Shown here piece by piece: positions 34,963 to 44,361 of a stretch of DNA of 64,000 bases. Made by a program: the position numbers and the translations under genes. Origin of the DNA: Cohnella herbarum (GTDB lineage Bacteria > Bacillota > Bacilli > Paenibacillales > Paenibacillaceae); contig NZ_CP051680.1 of assembly GCF_012849095.1 (NCBI RefSeq), positions 4,366,501-4,430,500 on the forward strand, written 5' to 3'. A model generated the notes under the pieces. It ran no database searches, was not told the origin of the DNA, and was given only the letters and a program-made list of their open reading frames with translations. Each line of letters starts with the position of its first letter. The first letter of the stretch is position 1.

Positions 34963-36643
34963 CTAGAAATTCGTCACTCCGCTGAACTCGCCTTTTCGAT
35001 ATGGGAACGTAAACCGATAACTTCCTGAACAGACATGCAGGGCATGTCCATTGTCGGTTTGTTCGATATGGCTCAAATCTTTGATTTGATAAATTTGCTT
35101 TCCATTATCCATAATCTCGTCACAATTACTTGCCGGAACATGTATTACAGCTGTCGTATTTGCAGGGATCGTTACAGCCATCTCAACACTTCCCTCCTGG
35201 TGTTTTTTCCAGGAAACAGTTATGTTGCCGTGGACCGAGTTGTATGATGCCTCAGCCCATGAAAGGTGTTCGCCGATTTGCGGCTCAATCCGTATTTTTT
35301 TGTACCCTGGCTCTAATAAGTCGATTCCGCCGACGACCCGATACAGCCAGTCGCCGATCGCGCCGTAGGCGTAATGATTATAAGAGTTCATGGCATCGCT
35401 CCAGAACGTTCCGTCCTGTTTGATGCCGTCCCAGTGCTCCCAAATGGTCGTTGCGCCTTGAACGACGGAGAACAGCGAGGACGGATACTCCTTCTGAAGC
35501 AGCAGTCGGTAGGCCAGGTCCGTGTAGCCGAATCGCGAAAGCACTAGGTTCAGGTACGGCGTGCCCACGAATCCCGTCGTCAGGTGCGTTCCGTTCTCTT
35601 CGATGTGCTCCGCCAGCATTCGAGCTGTCCGCGACCGATCCTTTTCATCCAGCAAGTCGAACATCAAAGCCAGCAGGTAAGCGGTCTGGGTCGGAGAAGC
35701 GACTCGACCGTTCGGAGTAACGAATTCCGTCCGGAAAGCCGACACGATCTTAGCATGCAATTCGATATACTCTCTTGCATCATCGGTTTTACCGAGCACT
35801 TCAGCCGTTTTCGATAACAGCTCGGTCGAGTAAGCGTAAAAAGCTGTGGCGATCAAGTCTTTAGGCGTCGCGCCTGTGTAACTGTTCTCTTTCGCATCCA
35901 GCCCAAGCCAGTCGCCGAAGTGGAACCCGGTGTTCCATAAATATTCGTTATCTCCTTGCTTACGAATGTACTCGACCCAAGCTTTCATGCTCGGATATTG
36001 GGTTTCTAGAATACGGATATCACCATAGCACTGATAAATCGTCCACGGACAAATAACGGCCGCATCGCCCCATGCAGAGGAACCGTAGCCTGACACCGGG
36101 ATATCGGGAATGACGTGCGGCACTCTGCCGTCTGCTTCTTGGTCGGCCGCTAGTCCTTTAGCCACTTCTCAAAAAAGGGAACAACATTCATGTTATAAGC
36201 CGCGGTACGAATAAAGACCTGCGCATCTCCGGTCCAGCCCAATCGTTCATCTCGTTGCGGGCAGTCCGTTGGAATATCGAGGAAGTTCCCTTTCTGACCC
36301 CATATAATATTGTGCTGTAGTTGATTAACCAGATCGTCCGAGCAGCGAAAACTTCCGGTTGGTTGTCCCAACCGCGGACCCTAAAATAATACCGCGTGTG
36401 CGATTGCAGGTCAGGTCCTTGATATTAAATATGAGTATTTCGATCCGACTCGACTTTCCCGGAGTCCCATACGATCGCAGAAACGAACCCGGCATCATAG
36501 GCAACTTGGACTTGATATGCGGATTGAGCGAACCCCCTTGTATCTGAGCTGATCTGCCAACTAAGACGGGGATGATAATCATCTATTCCGAGTGAAGTCT
36601 TTCTGTAATTTACCCGAAGGTTGTACACTGTAAAATGGGTCAT
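34963..36643 (-). pseudogene. GH78 alpha-L-rhamnosidase, inactivated by stop, deletion and frameshift
   Basis: Three pieces in order. First, 36643-about 36370, the N-terminal domain (NLRVNYRKTSLGIDDYHPRL, LSWQISSDTRGFAQSAYQVQ) with an in-frame TAA at 36425 followed by YQGPDLQSHTRYYFRVRGWD in the same frame. Second, about 36368-36150, directly joined to PTGSFRCSDDLVNQL and then IPTDCPQRDERLGWTGDAQV; some 200-300 residues found between these in GH78 enzymes are absent. Third, after KWLKD a one-base loss near 36151 shifts the frame, and the (alpha/alpha)6 catalytic domain continues as LAADQEADGRVPHVIPDIPV to 34963. Intact relatives are about 900 aa; about 545 codons remain. Catalytic-domain acidic residues (e.g. 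in TGDAQVF) persist, so loss appears recent. It follows the GH43 gene by 18 bp in the operon. Confidence 0.88.
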
Positions 36644-36661
36644 TCAAATCGCTCCTTAAGG

Positions 36662-38194
36662 TCAATGCGACTTATAATCGAACCAGTCAAAGTATGCTGG
36701 AACTGTGCAGTGACGACCATTTCCCGTTGCATAGAGGCCGATATACACGCCCGTGAAGCCGCCGGCTACTTCGGTGGATAGCAATGAACATTCAGCAGTG
36801 CCAAAGGGCATACGCTCCCCGTTTGGTTCGGCATAGAAAAAGGAATACGTTGACGGATCGGCTTCCAATCCGAGAATAACATCCGAGTCTTCCACCGCTG
36901 CTTCGAACTCGACTTTCCATAAGGAACCGATCCGACGCCGTAAAATTACTTTGCGGCCTGTATCTGAATTGTAGGTTAGCGCGATCTCATAATGGAATCG
37001 TTCATTCATGTACACGGTCAGTCCGGCTTCTTCACCTTCCCGAACCGGATTGAAGCTGAGCAACGTTGAAACGGAACAATTGAAATGCTGCTGCCGCCTC
37101 CCGACGAAAGCAGGAGAGCCAATATCATTTAAGGTAGTCGCTGAACCGTGAAGGGTGAGCCAGCCCGGTCGTTCTTCAAGGGACCATTCTCCTGCCTGCG
37201 GATTCCTCAAGAAGTTCCAACAAAGCTGAAGCTGATTGCCTTCGAACTCATTTTTATCGATCAGAGATGCTTCAGCCCCGACAGGCAACTTTTCCGTTAC
37301 CTTACCCCCATCTCCAATAACGGGCCATCCTTCTGCGGACCAAGTAACCGGAGCAAGAAAAGTTTCCCTGCCCAGGTGATGATGTCGCCCGACAAAGGGA
37401 ACCGACACCGGGCGAATGCCTAAGAATACTGCCCACCAGCTACCGTCTTCTAGTTGTACGAGATCTGCGTGTCCAGTAGCTTGAATCGGATGGTTCGTGC
37501 TCCGGTGGCTAAGTATCGGATTACCGGGGTTGCTTTCGAATGGTCCGTAAGGCGAGTCTGCACGTGCAATGGTGACCATATGCCCGTATTCGGTTCCACC
37601 TTCCGCAATCATGAGGTAATACTTCCCATGAACTCGGTACATATGCGGCCCCTCCGGCGCTTGGCCGCCTGTTCCATTCCAGATCAAGCGACGTTCGGTC
37701 AGAAGTTGTCCCGTTTCGATATTAATCTCCGCTTGGTAAATACCATGCGGTTCGTTCGTTCCAAGTTCATTCGTACCTGATAGATACACTCGCCCATCAT
37801 CATCGAAGAATAATGAAGGATCTATACCCGACCAATCCAACCAAATCGGGTCGGACCAAGGCCCGTCCGGCGTTTCCGACCATACGTAAAAATTGCGTCG
37901 GCTGTTCATGTTTGTCGTGACCATAAAGAACCGGCCCTGATGGAATCGAAGAGTTGGCGCGTAAATTCCCATCGAGCTTCTACATCTCTCCAGATCCAAT
38001 TGACTCTCTCGATTCAGACAATGACCAATCTGTTCCCAATGAACAAGATCCCGACTATGGAAGATCGGTACCCCAGGAAAGTATTGAAAGGAACTGGTGA
38101 CCAAATAATAGTCGGTGCCTACTCTGCATATGCTCGGATCTGGATAAAAACCCGGTATCACCGGGTTGACGTATTGCCCAACTATAGATGACAT
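36662..38194 (-). CDS. Glycoside hydrolase family 43 (beta-xylosidase/arabinofuranosidase type)
   Basis: 510 aa with no signal peptide, so intracellular. The five-blade GH43 propeller occupies about 8-310, with the three catalytic acids visible: Asp19 (NPVIPGFYPDPS), Asp125 (WSGIDPSLFFDDDG) and Glu181 (GGQAPEGPHMY). The C-terminal beta-sandwich (about 325-510, FEGNQLQLCWNFLRNPQAG, GFTGVYIGLYATGNG) is typical of the xylosidase/arabinofuranosidase subfamilies. It would remove terminal xylose or arabinose residues; exact specificity cannot be read from sequence. The gene lies 21 bp after the GH140-like gene in the same operon. Confidence 0.9.
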   Translation of the reverse strand: MSSIVGQYVNPVIPGFYPDPSICRVGTDYYLVTSSFQYFPGVPIFHSRDLVHWEQIGHCLNRESQLDLERCRSSMGIYAPTLRFHQGRFFMVTTNMNSRRNFYVWSETPDGPWSDPIWLDWSGIDPSLFFDDDGRVYLSGTNELGTNEPHGIYQAEINIETGQLLTERRLIWNGTGGQAPEGPHMYRVHGKYYLMIAEGGTEYGHMVTIARADSPYGPFESNPGNPILSHRSTNHPIQATGHADLVQLEDGSWWAVFLGIRPVSVPFVGRHHHLGRETFLAPVTWSAEGWPVIGDGGKVTEKLPVGAEASLIDKNEFEGNQLQLCWNFLRNPQAGEWSLEERPGWLTLHGSATTLNDIGSPAFVGRRQQHFNCSVSTLLSFNPVREGEEAGLTVYMNERFHYEIALTYNSDTGRKVILRRRIGSLWKVEFEAAVEDSDVILGLEADPSTYSFFYAEPNGERMPFGTAECSLLSTEVAGGFTGVYIGLYATGNGRHCTVPAYFDWFDYKSH

Positions 38195-38215
38195 TTGGTC
38201 TCTAGCCCCTTTCTC

Positions 38216-39736
38216 CTACATTTGCATCTTTTTTCGCTTGAGCCGATAGACCGTCCAGGCTTTAATAGGTAAAAGGTGATTTGCTTCAATTTCCTTGACC
38301 GTCAACCTATCTTTCTCGATGCAGTTCCATGCATCATAAACGATAACATCGTATTCCGGGCGGCTCCCATCATAAGAACCGAACCAGAACCCTTTGCCTG
38401 GCAGGTCATATCGGCAAAAGAACAGGTATTCATCTATTCCCCTGTTCAAAGCGAAATAATGGTGACCATCCGTATTTGCCCAATCTCTATTCATGTCTTG
38501 ATAGGCACAAGATTCGAGGATCTCTTTCATGAATTTGAGTCTTGGAGCACTATCCCCGATCAACGTTCCTCCATAAGACCAAAATAGATCGGTCTCATTG
38601 CCGTCAACCTTGAACACTTCGCCATGCGATGCATAGCATCCAGCCATCGCGGACAGCCAGTGGCGAAATAGAGTCGTTGCTCCGTCGCTGTTCCCCCACT
38701 CGTCCTTGATATTGCCTTCATATTGATACTCGTCGTTCACGATCGGTTTCTTATAGTGATGCTTTAACTCCGAGAGGAGCGTATAGGTATCAGGATGTTG
38801 AATCGATACGTGGCTCAGCCAGTCTCGGTCCGGATAGATGTGTCGCATCGGCAGATTATGGACGGAGATAGGATGTCCGTGAGGGTCGTTGGATTTGATA
38901 GTCGTGCCGATGAGATCCCAATCTTTACGATCCGTCCTCGAGCAAAACATACCCTCGGGCGTGCTAGAGATATCGTACTCATTGGCTAACGACCACCATA
39001 CATTTCGATAAGCCGCGAGCCTGGAAATGAGGTAGTTGACATAGAAGAGATCGTCAGCTTGCCGCATACCTGAATCGATCCCCCAAGTATCATACGGGTG
39101 AAATAAGATGACATCTGCTTCAATTCCCAGTCTCATCAAATCCATAACCCGCTCCTCAAAGTTACGGAAATACTCGGGTACGAGTGTCTGAAAATCGAAT
39201 TCGTTCGGTTTGCCGGCAAAGGGGAAAACCGGAGGATCATAGTCTACATTTACATCCATGAGCAGCCCGCGATAATACTTCGGAAAAACAAGCATCCTAA
39301 TTTTGTTGAACCCGTACTTGGCAAACGATTCGAGCGTTCGCAGTCTAACTTCTTCCGGACGGTAGGTCCATGCGTAAGCGGTTGTTCCCATGACGAAGAA
39401 AGGCGTTCCGTCCGCATAGTTGAAGTGTACTCCGTTTACCTGAACAGGACCGTGATTTCCCTCCGAAGGCATTGTGGAAGTGAAATGGCCTTCAAGTCCA
39501 TTAAACCTGTCCACGTTGGAATGGATTTGAAACCGGTAGTTGCCTGTTGTTTCCGGCATGAATCGGATTCGCCATGTGGTTCCACCGTCATAAAAACCAT
39601 TTACGCGCTTAAATTCATCTCCAATTTTGAAGGTAGCTTGCAACCATATATCACGAAAGGGGTTTCCCCCTAAATTAGAGAACTGCAGCTCGATCTCGAA
39701 AATATCCCATTGTTCGACCTGTTTTGAATATTTCAT
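38216..39736 (-). CDS. Apiosidase-like (GH140/DUF4038-related) glycosidase with DUF5060 and DUF5605
   Basis: 506 aa, no signal peptide. Residues about 5-80 match the DUF5060 beta-sandwich (WDIFEIELQFSNLGGNPFRD, RIRFMPETTGNYRFQIHS). About 95-400 is a TIM barrel related to GH140/DUF4038 (YADGTPFFVMGTTAYAWTYR, FNKIRMLVFPKYY, WWSLANEYD with a likely acid Glu, KKPIVNDEYQYEG with a likely nucleophile Glu). About 410-500 matches DUF5605. GH140 founding members remove apiose from rhamnogalacturonan-II; intracellular DUF5605 proteins are less studied, so substrate is inferred. GAGGGGACAAAACTC precedes the ATG; 21-bp gaps link it to both neighbours. Confidence 0.82.
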   Translation of the reverse strand: MKYSKQVEQWDIFEIELQFSNLGGNPFRDIWLQATFKIGDEFKRVNGFYDGGTTWRIRFMPETTGNYRFQIHSNVDRFNGLEGHFTSTMPSEGNHGPVQVNGVHFNYADGTPFFVMGTTAYAWTYRPEEVRLRTLESFAKYGFNKIRMLVFPKYYRGLLMDVNVDYDPPVFPFAGKPNEFDFQTLVPEYFRNFEERVMDLMRLGIEADVILFHPYDTWGIDSGMRQADDLFYVNYLISRLAAYRNVWWSLANEYDISSTPEGMFCSRTDRKDWDLIGTTIKSNDPHGHPISVHNLPMRHIYPDRDWLSHVSIQHPDTYTLLSELKHHYKKPIVNDEYQYEGNIKDEWGNSDGATTLFRHWLSAMAGCYASHGEVFKVDGNETDLFWSYGGTLIGDSAPRLKFMKEILESCAYQDMNRDWANTDGHHYFALNRGIDEYLFFCRYDLPGKGFWFGSYDGSRPEYDVIVYDAWNCIEKDRLTVKEIEANHLLPIKAWTVYRLKRKKMQM

Positions 39737-39757
39737 GAGTTTTGTCCCCTCTCGCTA

Positions 39758-40663
39758 TCACCGAGTCTCCTGGCTAATTGCGAACAGTTCAAGTTTGGCG
39801 TACATATCTTCCAGAAGAAATCTTGTGTCGACCTGGCGGTATACTCGAATCTTCCGCTCGTCCTGGTAATGAATATAGCGCATGTCGTCCGTGATTCGCG
39901 GAGCCGGTCTCATATCGTAATCGAATGCCTGATCATCCAGAATCAGACTGACTATCGGGGAGTCACCTAGACTCCATGACTCTCCCCGCGGCCAACCGTC
40001 CGCGTTCTCGTCATTAAAGCGAACCAATTGCTCGAACAAATACTTTCCAATCTCGCCGTGCGGCTTAACTCTTCTCTCTAGTTCTGCCAGGCTTACTCGA
40101 ACGCTTGCGTAAACATTTTGAGGAACTTGCCATAAAGGAATCCGTGATTTAAACACCACATTAGCTGCGTGGATGTCGTTATTCAAATTGAACTCCCAAT
40201 TCCCATTCGGATACGGACCACCTCCAATCCAAATGACAGTCAGCTTCTCCTCGATCCGCGGTTCCATCAGATAGGCGGATGCCAGATCAGTTAAAGGTCC
40301 TAGGAAAACGATAAATAGACGTTGCGGATCATCGGACAGCGCTTCTCGAATAATAGCCTCTGCACCTTCTGAGACAACAGGCGTTTTTTCGTCCGGCAAT
40401 GCCCTTGGAGCTCCTTTATAGACTGGTACGTTGCCTACATCCCCTATTAGACTCAATACATATTTTGCTTCGGCATAGCTCTCTTCCATTGACTCCGTTG
40501 TCCGCCAAGTTCCGAAATGCGCGGCAATGATCCCTTTGTTAATGAACATTGGGGTGAGCAGTGCATGAACAATCGCATATTGGTCATCCGCCTCGTTCTT
40601 GACGTCGGAGTTTATAAGAAGCCGCACCCGTTTACGTTCTGGTACCTGAAAAGATAATGCCAC
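39758..40663 (-). CDS. Nucleoside-hydrolase-fold protein (DUF1593-like)
   Basis: 301 aa, GTG start behind GGGAGGAATAGAA, cytoplasmic. The N-terminal LLINSDVKNEADDQYAIVHA corresponds to the Ca-binding motif of nucleoside hydrolases, but with two extra residues between the first Asp (Asp20) and the Asp pair (Asp26-Asp27). This matches the DUF1593 pattern (DIGGDPDDQ) better than classical DTDxGxDD. Other conserved stretches are FLGPLTDLASAYLMEPRI, LTVIWIGGGPYPNG and NNDIHAANVVF. Embedded among glycosidases, it probably hydrolyses a glycosidic bond of an oligosaccharide and not a nucleoside (inference). A truncated paralogue is the last gene of the same operon. Confidence 0.82.
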   Translation of the reverse strand: MALSFQVPERKRVRLLINSDVKNEADDQYAIVHALLTPMFINKGIIAAHFGTWRTTESMEESYAEAKYVLSLIGDVGNVPVYKGAPRALPDEKTPVVSEGAEAIIREALSDDPQRLFIVFLGPLTDLASAYLMEPRIEEKLTVIWIGGGPYPNGNWEFNLNNDIHAANVVFKSRIPLWQVPQNVYASVRVSLAELERRVKPHGEIGKYLFEQLVRFNDENADGWPRGESWSLGDSPIVSLILDDQAFDYDMRPAPRITDDMRYIHYQDERKIRVYRQVDTRFLLEDMYAKLELFAISQETR

Positions 40664-40755
40664 TTCTATTCCTCCCTAGTTCGTTTCATTAGTAGCAATG
40701 CAAAATCAATTTGTGCATGCCTATAGCCTGAATTATCCCTAGTTCCCCATCGTAC

Positions 40756-43191
40756 TTATTTGCTTATCGTCACATCCGCAAAGAATCCCCTCGTTTTGCC
40801 ATCGATAAACAAGTCTTCGGAGATATGGAAAGATCCTGTGACTCGAATATCTCGCGAAGATGAACCAACCCATACATCCATATTTCCGGACTCGATTTTC
40901 CACCGCATATTCGCATCCAGAAAGGCGAACTGGCTCATTTCCATCTTGAATTTGGCCGTCTTCTTCTCTTTAGGCGCTAAGGGAATCCGGGCAAAGCCGG
41001 CCAGCTCCAGCACTGGGCGGACCATGCTCGCATATGGATCTCGGACGTAAAGCTGCACGACTTCCTCCCCATATAAGTCTCCGGTATTCTCCACGTCAAC
41101 CGATACGCGAAGTGGCTCATGCGGGGCATAAGATTTCTGTTCGATCTGCAGGTTCGAATAAGCGAACGTGGTGTAAGACAGCCCATGCCCGAAATAATAT
41201 CTCGGCTCGCGGGGACAATCCACGTAGCTTGTAAACTCGTTAGCTGTACCGACGTGATAGCTCGAACCGTTGTCATGGTTATAATAAATCGGAATCTGTC
41301 CTGCATTGTAGGCAACCGATACCGGTAATCGTCCGGCTGGATTTGTATCCCCGAACAGCACGCCAGCAATTGCTTCTGCACCATATTGCCCCGGATTCCA
41401 GGCCTCCAGGATCGCGTCAGCATGGAGGTCAGCCGCATCGCTTGAAATCGGCCTTCCGTCGAAATGAATTGCGACCGTCGGTTTGCCGAGTACAGCCAAC
41501 TTCCGAATGAAGCTCTCCTGACACTCGGGCAGCCCAATGTCTGTTGCGTCGATACCTTCCCCTGTCGTACATGTCATGCCCCATCCATGCTTGCCCCCTA
41601 GCGTAAGAATCACCAAGTCGGCTTCCGCAGCCGCCACAAGAGCTTCTTCATGTTTGGACGTATCGTTACCTGCATAGGCATACCCGTAGGCGTGCGCGAA
41701 CTCGGCCTCCGGACATGCAAGAGACAACTGTTCGAATAAACTACGAGTACCCGGATAGTAACTCCGGACGATCTCTTCGACTTTGGCAGGCTCAATCTGA
41801 ACGAGACTCCCCGGGTAAGCATAACTGTCCCGCAGAGTACCAAATTCCTCTACGCTTAGATTAGAAATTTTCTCGAAATCGACGCCAGCCATCGTATTTC
41901 CCATGCCCAACATGTTTTCTGCCAACGTAGCGAAGGTGTAACCACCGAATAACGATCGTACGGAGGATGCATGATGCCCGATTACTGCAATTTTCTGCCT
42001 AGTGTGCTTTAAGGGGAGCACTCCGTTATTCTTCAGCAATACGAGAGACTGCCTTGCCACTTCCCCCCCAACCCGCTTGTTGAGGGGATCGACGAAGATC
42101 ATTTCCCTTTCGTATTTGCCCATCGGAAATGGCTGTTCGAACAGGCCTAATTTGAATTTGGCAATGAGCACTCGGCGAACGGCGTTATCCAGTGCATCCA
42201 TATCAATTTTGCCGTCCCGGATCCGCTTCATAAGCTCATCGTTATAGCATGCTTTGGCTGGCAGTTCTATGTCCATTCCGGCCAGTAACGCTTGCTCACC
42301 GGCATCCGTCTCGCTCTCGCAAAGCTTTAATCTTGTATGCAACTCCAAAATCGACGTGTAATCCGACACGGTCACGCCGTCGAATCCCAACTCTTTGCGA
42401 AGGAAATCGGTCATAATTGCTCTGGAACCCGCAACCGCTTCCCCATCGATCGAACTGTAGGTATTCATGACGGACTTCAAGCCCGCTTTTGTGATCGCTG
42501 CCTGAAATGGTTTGGCGTATACCTCACGAAGTGCTCTCGGCGGAATCGGTGTCGAAGCCGCATGGATACCGCCTTGTGTCGCATGATAGCCTAGAAAATG
42601 TTTGGCACAAGCCAATGCCCCTTCTTTGAGATTCCCGCTGTTCTGAAGCCCTAATACATATGCCGCCCCCATCGCGGCTGCCAGGGTAGGGTCCTCCCCA
42701 TATGTTTCCCCCTGGCGACCAAAGCGAGAATCTCGTGAAATGTCTAGAACCGGAGCGAAAGCATGGGTAGCACCGACGGCACGTACCTGACTACGGATTA
42801 CACTCGCCAACTTATGCTGCAAGCTCGGATTCCACGTCGACGCTTGACCGATACCGGAAGGGAATACAGTCGCATCCGGCATAAGACCACCTGTCAACGT
42901 CTCAATGTGAAAGATCGCCGGGATGCGATGACCGCTAAGATCCATGATCTTCTGTTGAACTTGGGTCACTTGATTGGCAACCTCTTCACGATCGCGAAGC
43001 TGACCGACAAACAGCATGGACACTTCACCGGCTCCATGCGGATAATCCTTCTCAAGCTGCTCGATTGGGTCTTTCCCCGGCAAAAAACCGACGATTTGGC
43101 TCATTTTCTCTTCCAGGCTCATTCGACTAAGCAAATCTTCCGCACGATCAATAGCTGGTAGCGAGGGATTCAGGTATTTGGCGTCTATCAT
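40756..43191 (-). CDS. Glycoside hydrolase family 3 (beta-glucosidase/xylosidase type)
   Basis: 811 aa from ATG 43191, which has GGAGG 7 nt upstream and overlaps the preceding stop as ATGA; a start at 43212 is unlikely. The N-terminal TIM barrel has ACAKHFLGY and the nucleophile at about Asp277 (GFDGVTVSDYTSIL). The alpha/beta sandwich domain follows (LVLLKNNGVLPLKHTRQKI, ILTLGGKHGWGMTCTTGEG), then an Fn3-like domain (YYFGHGLSYTTFAYSNL, VRPVLELAGFARI). No signal peptide, so it acts on imported oligosaccharides. GH3 enzymes remove terminal beta-D-glucosyl, xylosyl or related residues with retention. Confidence 0.92.
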   Translation of the reverse strand: MIDAKYLNPSLPAIDRAEDLLSRMSLEEKMSQIVGFLPGKDPIEQLEKDYPHGAGEVSMLFVGQLRDREEVANQVTQVQQKIMDLSGHRIPAIFHIETLTGGLMPDATVFPSGIGQASTWNPSLQHKLASVIRSQVRAVGATHAFAPVLDISRDSRFGRQGETYGEDPTLAAAMGAAYVLGLQNSGNLKEGALACAKHFLGYHATQGGIHAASTPIPPRALREVYAKPFQAAITKAGLKSVMNTYSSIDGEAVAGSRAIMTDFLRKELGFDGVTVSDYTSILELHTRLKLCESETDAGEQALLAGMDIELPAKACYNDELMKRIRDGKIDMDALDNAVRRVLIAKFKLGLFEQPFPMGKYEREMIFVDPLNKRVGGEVARQSLVLLKNNGVLPLKHTRQKIAVIGHHASSVRSLFGGYTFATLAENMLGMGNTMAGVDFEKISNLSVEEFGTLRDSYAYPGSLVQIEPAKVEEIVRSYYPGTRSLFEQLSLACPEAEFAHAYGYAYAGNDTSKHEEALVAAAEADLVILTLGGKHGWGMTCTTGEGIDATDIGLPECQESFIRKLAVLGKPTVAIHFDGRPISSDAADLHADAILEAWNPGQYGAEAIAGVLFGDTNPAGRLPVSVAYNAGQIPIYYNHDNGSSYHVGTANEFTSYVDCPREPRYYFGHGLSYTTFAYSNLQIEQKSYAPHEPLRVSVDVENTGDLYGEEVVQLYVRDPYASMVRPVLELAGFARIPLAPKEKKTAKFKMEMSQFAFLDANMRWKIESGNMDVWVGSSSRDIRVTGSFHISEDLFIDGKTRGFFADVTISK

Positions 43192-44261
43192 TCGTAATCC
43201 TCCAATTTCCATTCGTCATGCCAATCCAGGTACGCCATCTCTCCATCGAACCGAACGGGAAGCCATACGTAAGTGGAGACTGATGTATCGACGGCAAGAT
43301 CGTCGTGGTGGTCCTCGGTAGGAACATAATCGGTCTCCGGATCGAAGATTGCCCGGAACTGCTCTGCCGTCTTACGGTATTTATCTCCGTTACCGAACGC
43401 TTCGCCCCCCAACTCTGGAAGATTCGGGATCCACCGGTCAGCCAAGGCGATATATAGATCCTTCTTAAAAGGATGTTTGAAAACTGACGTAATTTGCGAA
43501 TTGTACGACGTACAAGAAGTGTCCTGCGCATGTGGATTGCCCAAAATATTCCACGAGCCGTGGAACGTCTTCGCGCAGGCGACCTCGGAAGGGTTTGGAT
43601 GATACCCCGTCGTGCCGGACGTAAACAGATAATGCAGCCCTTTCCGATAGAAATAAGCCGGTGCCTCACGTACATAGGGAGGCTGAATCTTCGGAAAGTG
43701 CGTCGAATAATAGCCCGTGACGTCGGTGTAATCCGCCGTTAGGTCTGCACAGATCAATTCACTATGCACTCTCTCGAAGTAATAGTAGGCTTTGCCATCT
43801 GGACTGATGATCAAGTCGAAGTCGCCGGCGCTCATATTCAATGGACGAAGATCTCTTCTCTCCATTGTATAAGGTCCCAGAATATGATCTGCGGTCAACA
43901 CCGTCGACTCCTGCGTTCCGGCCTTTTTCATGATTTTCAACCAGCAGACGAACTTGCGGGTCTTTTGATTGAAAATTATGTGTGGCCTATCCATATACTG
44001 AGTAGGATGCAGAGGCGAAGACTCGTCCTCCAAGTTTGGGGGGATAATAAGGCCTTTGTCCTCCCAATTGTACATATCTTTAGATGCATAGCACCGGACT
44101 CCCCAGTGCCAGATTCCGCTTCCAGGCTTCGTCTTCTCCTTGTTCTCTCCGAACCAATAAAAAGTATCACCGACGGTTATGATTGAGCCCCCATGCGCCT
44201 GAATCGGTTTCCCCTCGGTGTCCAGCCACATTTGACCTGGACGTATCGAACTATATTTCAT
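43188..44261 (-). CDS. Glycoside hydrolase family 43, short form (galactosidase-like subfamily)
   Basis: About 357 aa from ATG 44261, which follows GAAGGTGAG; the earlier ATG at 44333 lacks a ribosome site. Single-domain propeller: TEGKPIQAHGGSIITVGDTF, YYWFGENKEK region, YMDRPHIIFNQKTRKFVCWL, MSAGDFDLIISPDGKAYYY, and VREAPAYFYRKGLHYLFTSG with a likely acid Glu. The AHGGSI start and the QYMDRPH motif resemble exo-beta-1,3-galactanase and related GH43 subfamilies more than the xylosidase type at 36662. Intracellular. The stop overlaps the GH3 start (ATGA). Confidence 0.85.
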   Translation of the reverse strand: MKYSSIRPGQMWLDTEGKPIQAHGGSIITVGDTFYWFGENKEKTKPGSGIWHWGVRCYASKDMYNWEDKGLIIPPNLEDESSPLHPTQYMDRPHIIFNQKTRKFVCWLKIMKKAGTQESTVLTADHILGPYTMERRDLRPLNMSAGDFDLIISPDGKAYYYFERVHSELICADLTADYTDVTGYYSTHFPKIQPPYVREAPAYFYRKGLHYLFTSGTTGYHPNPSEVACAKTFHGSWNILGNPHAQDTSCTSYNSQITSVFKHPFKKDLYIALADRWIPNLPELGGEAFGNGDKYRKTAEQFRAIFDPETDYVPTEDHHDDLAVDTSVSTYVWLPVRFDGEMAYLDWHDEWKLEDYE

Positions 44262-44332
44262 CAAATGACTCACCTTCTCAAGATATATAAAGTAAGAAAA
44301 TGGTGTTTTCTTCTTCCTTATTGATACAAACA

Positions 44333-44358
44333 ATCCCCCTCCGTATCCAGAAGGGGAT
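44333..44358 (-). other. Hairpin between permease and glycosidase genes
   Basis: ATCCCC (44333-44338) pairs with GGGGAT (44353-44358), followed on the minus strand by TTGTTTG, directly after the permease stop. Possibly a partial terminator or processing site that sets transporter versus enzyme levels. Confidence 0.4.
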
Positions 44359-44361
44359 CCC

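Noticed and set aside
36325..36582. Minus-strand 85-codon frame overlapping the rhamnosidase N-terminal part
   Set aside because: It is the wrong frame of the GH78 pseudogene; the adjacent frame gives the recognisable GH78 sequence.
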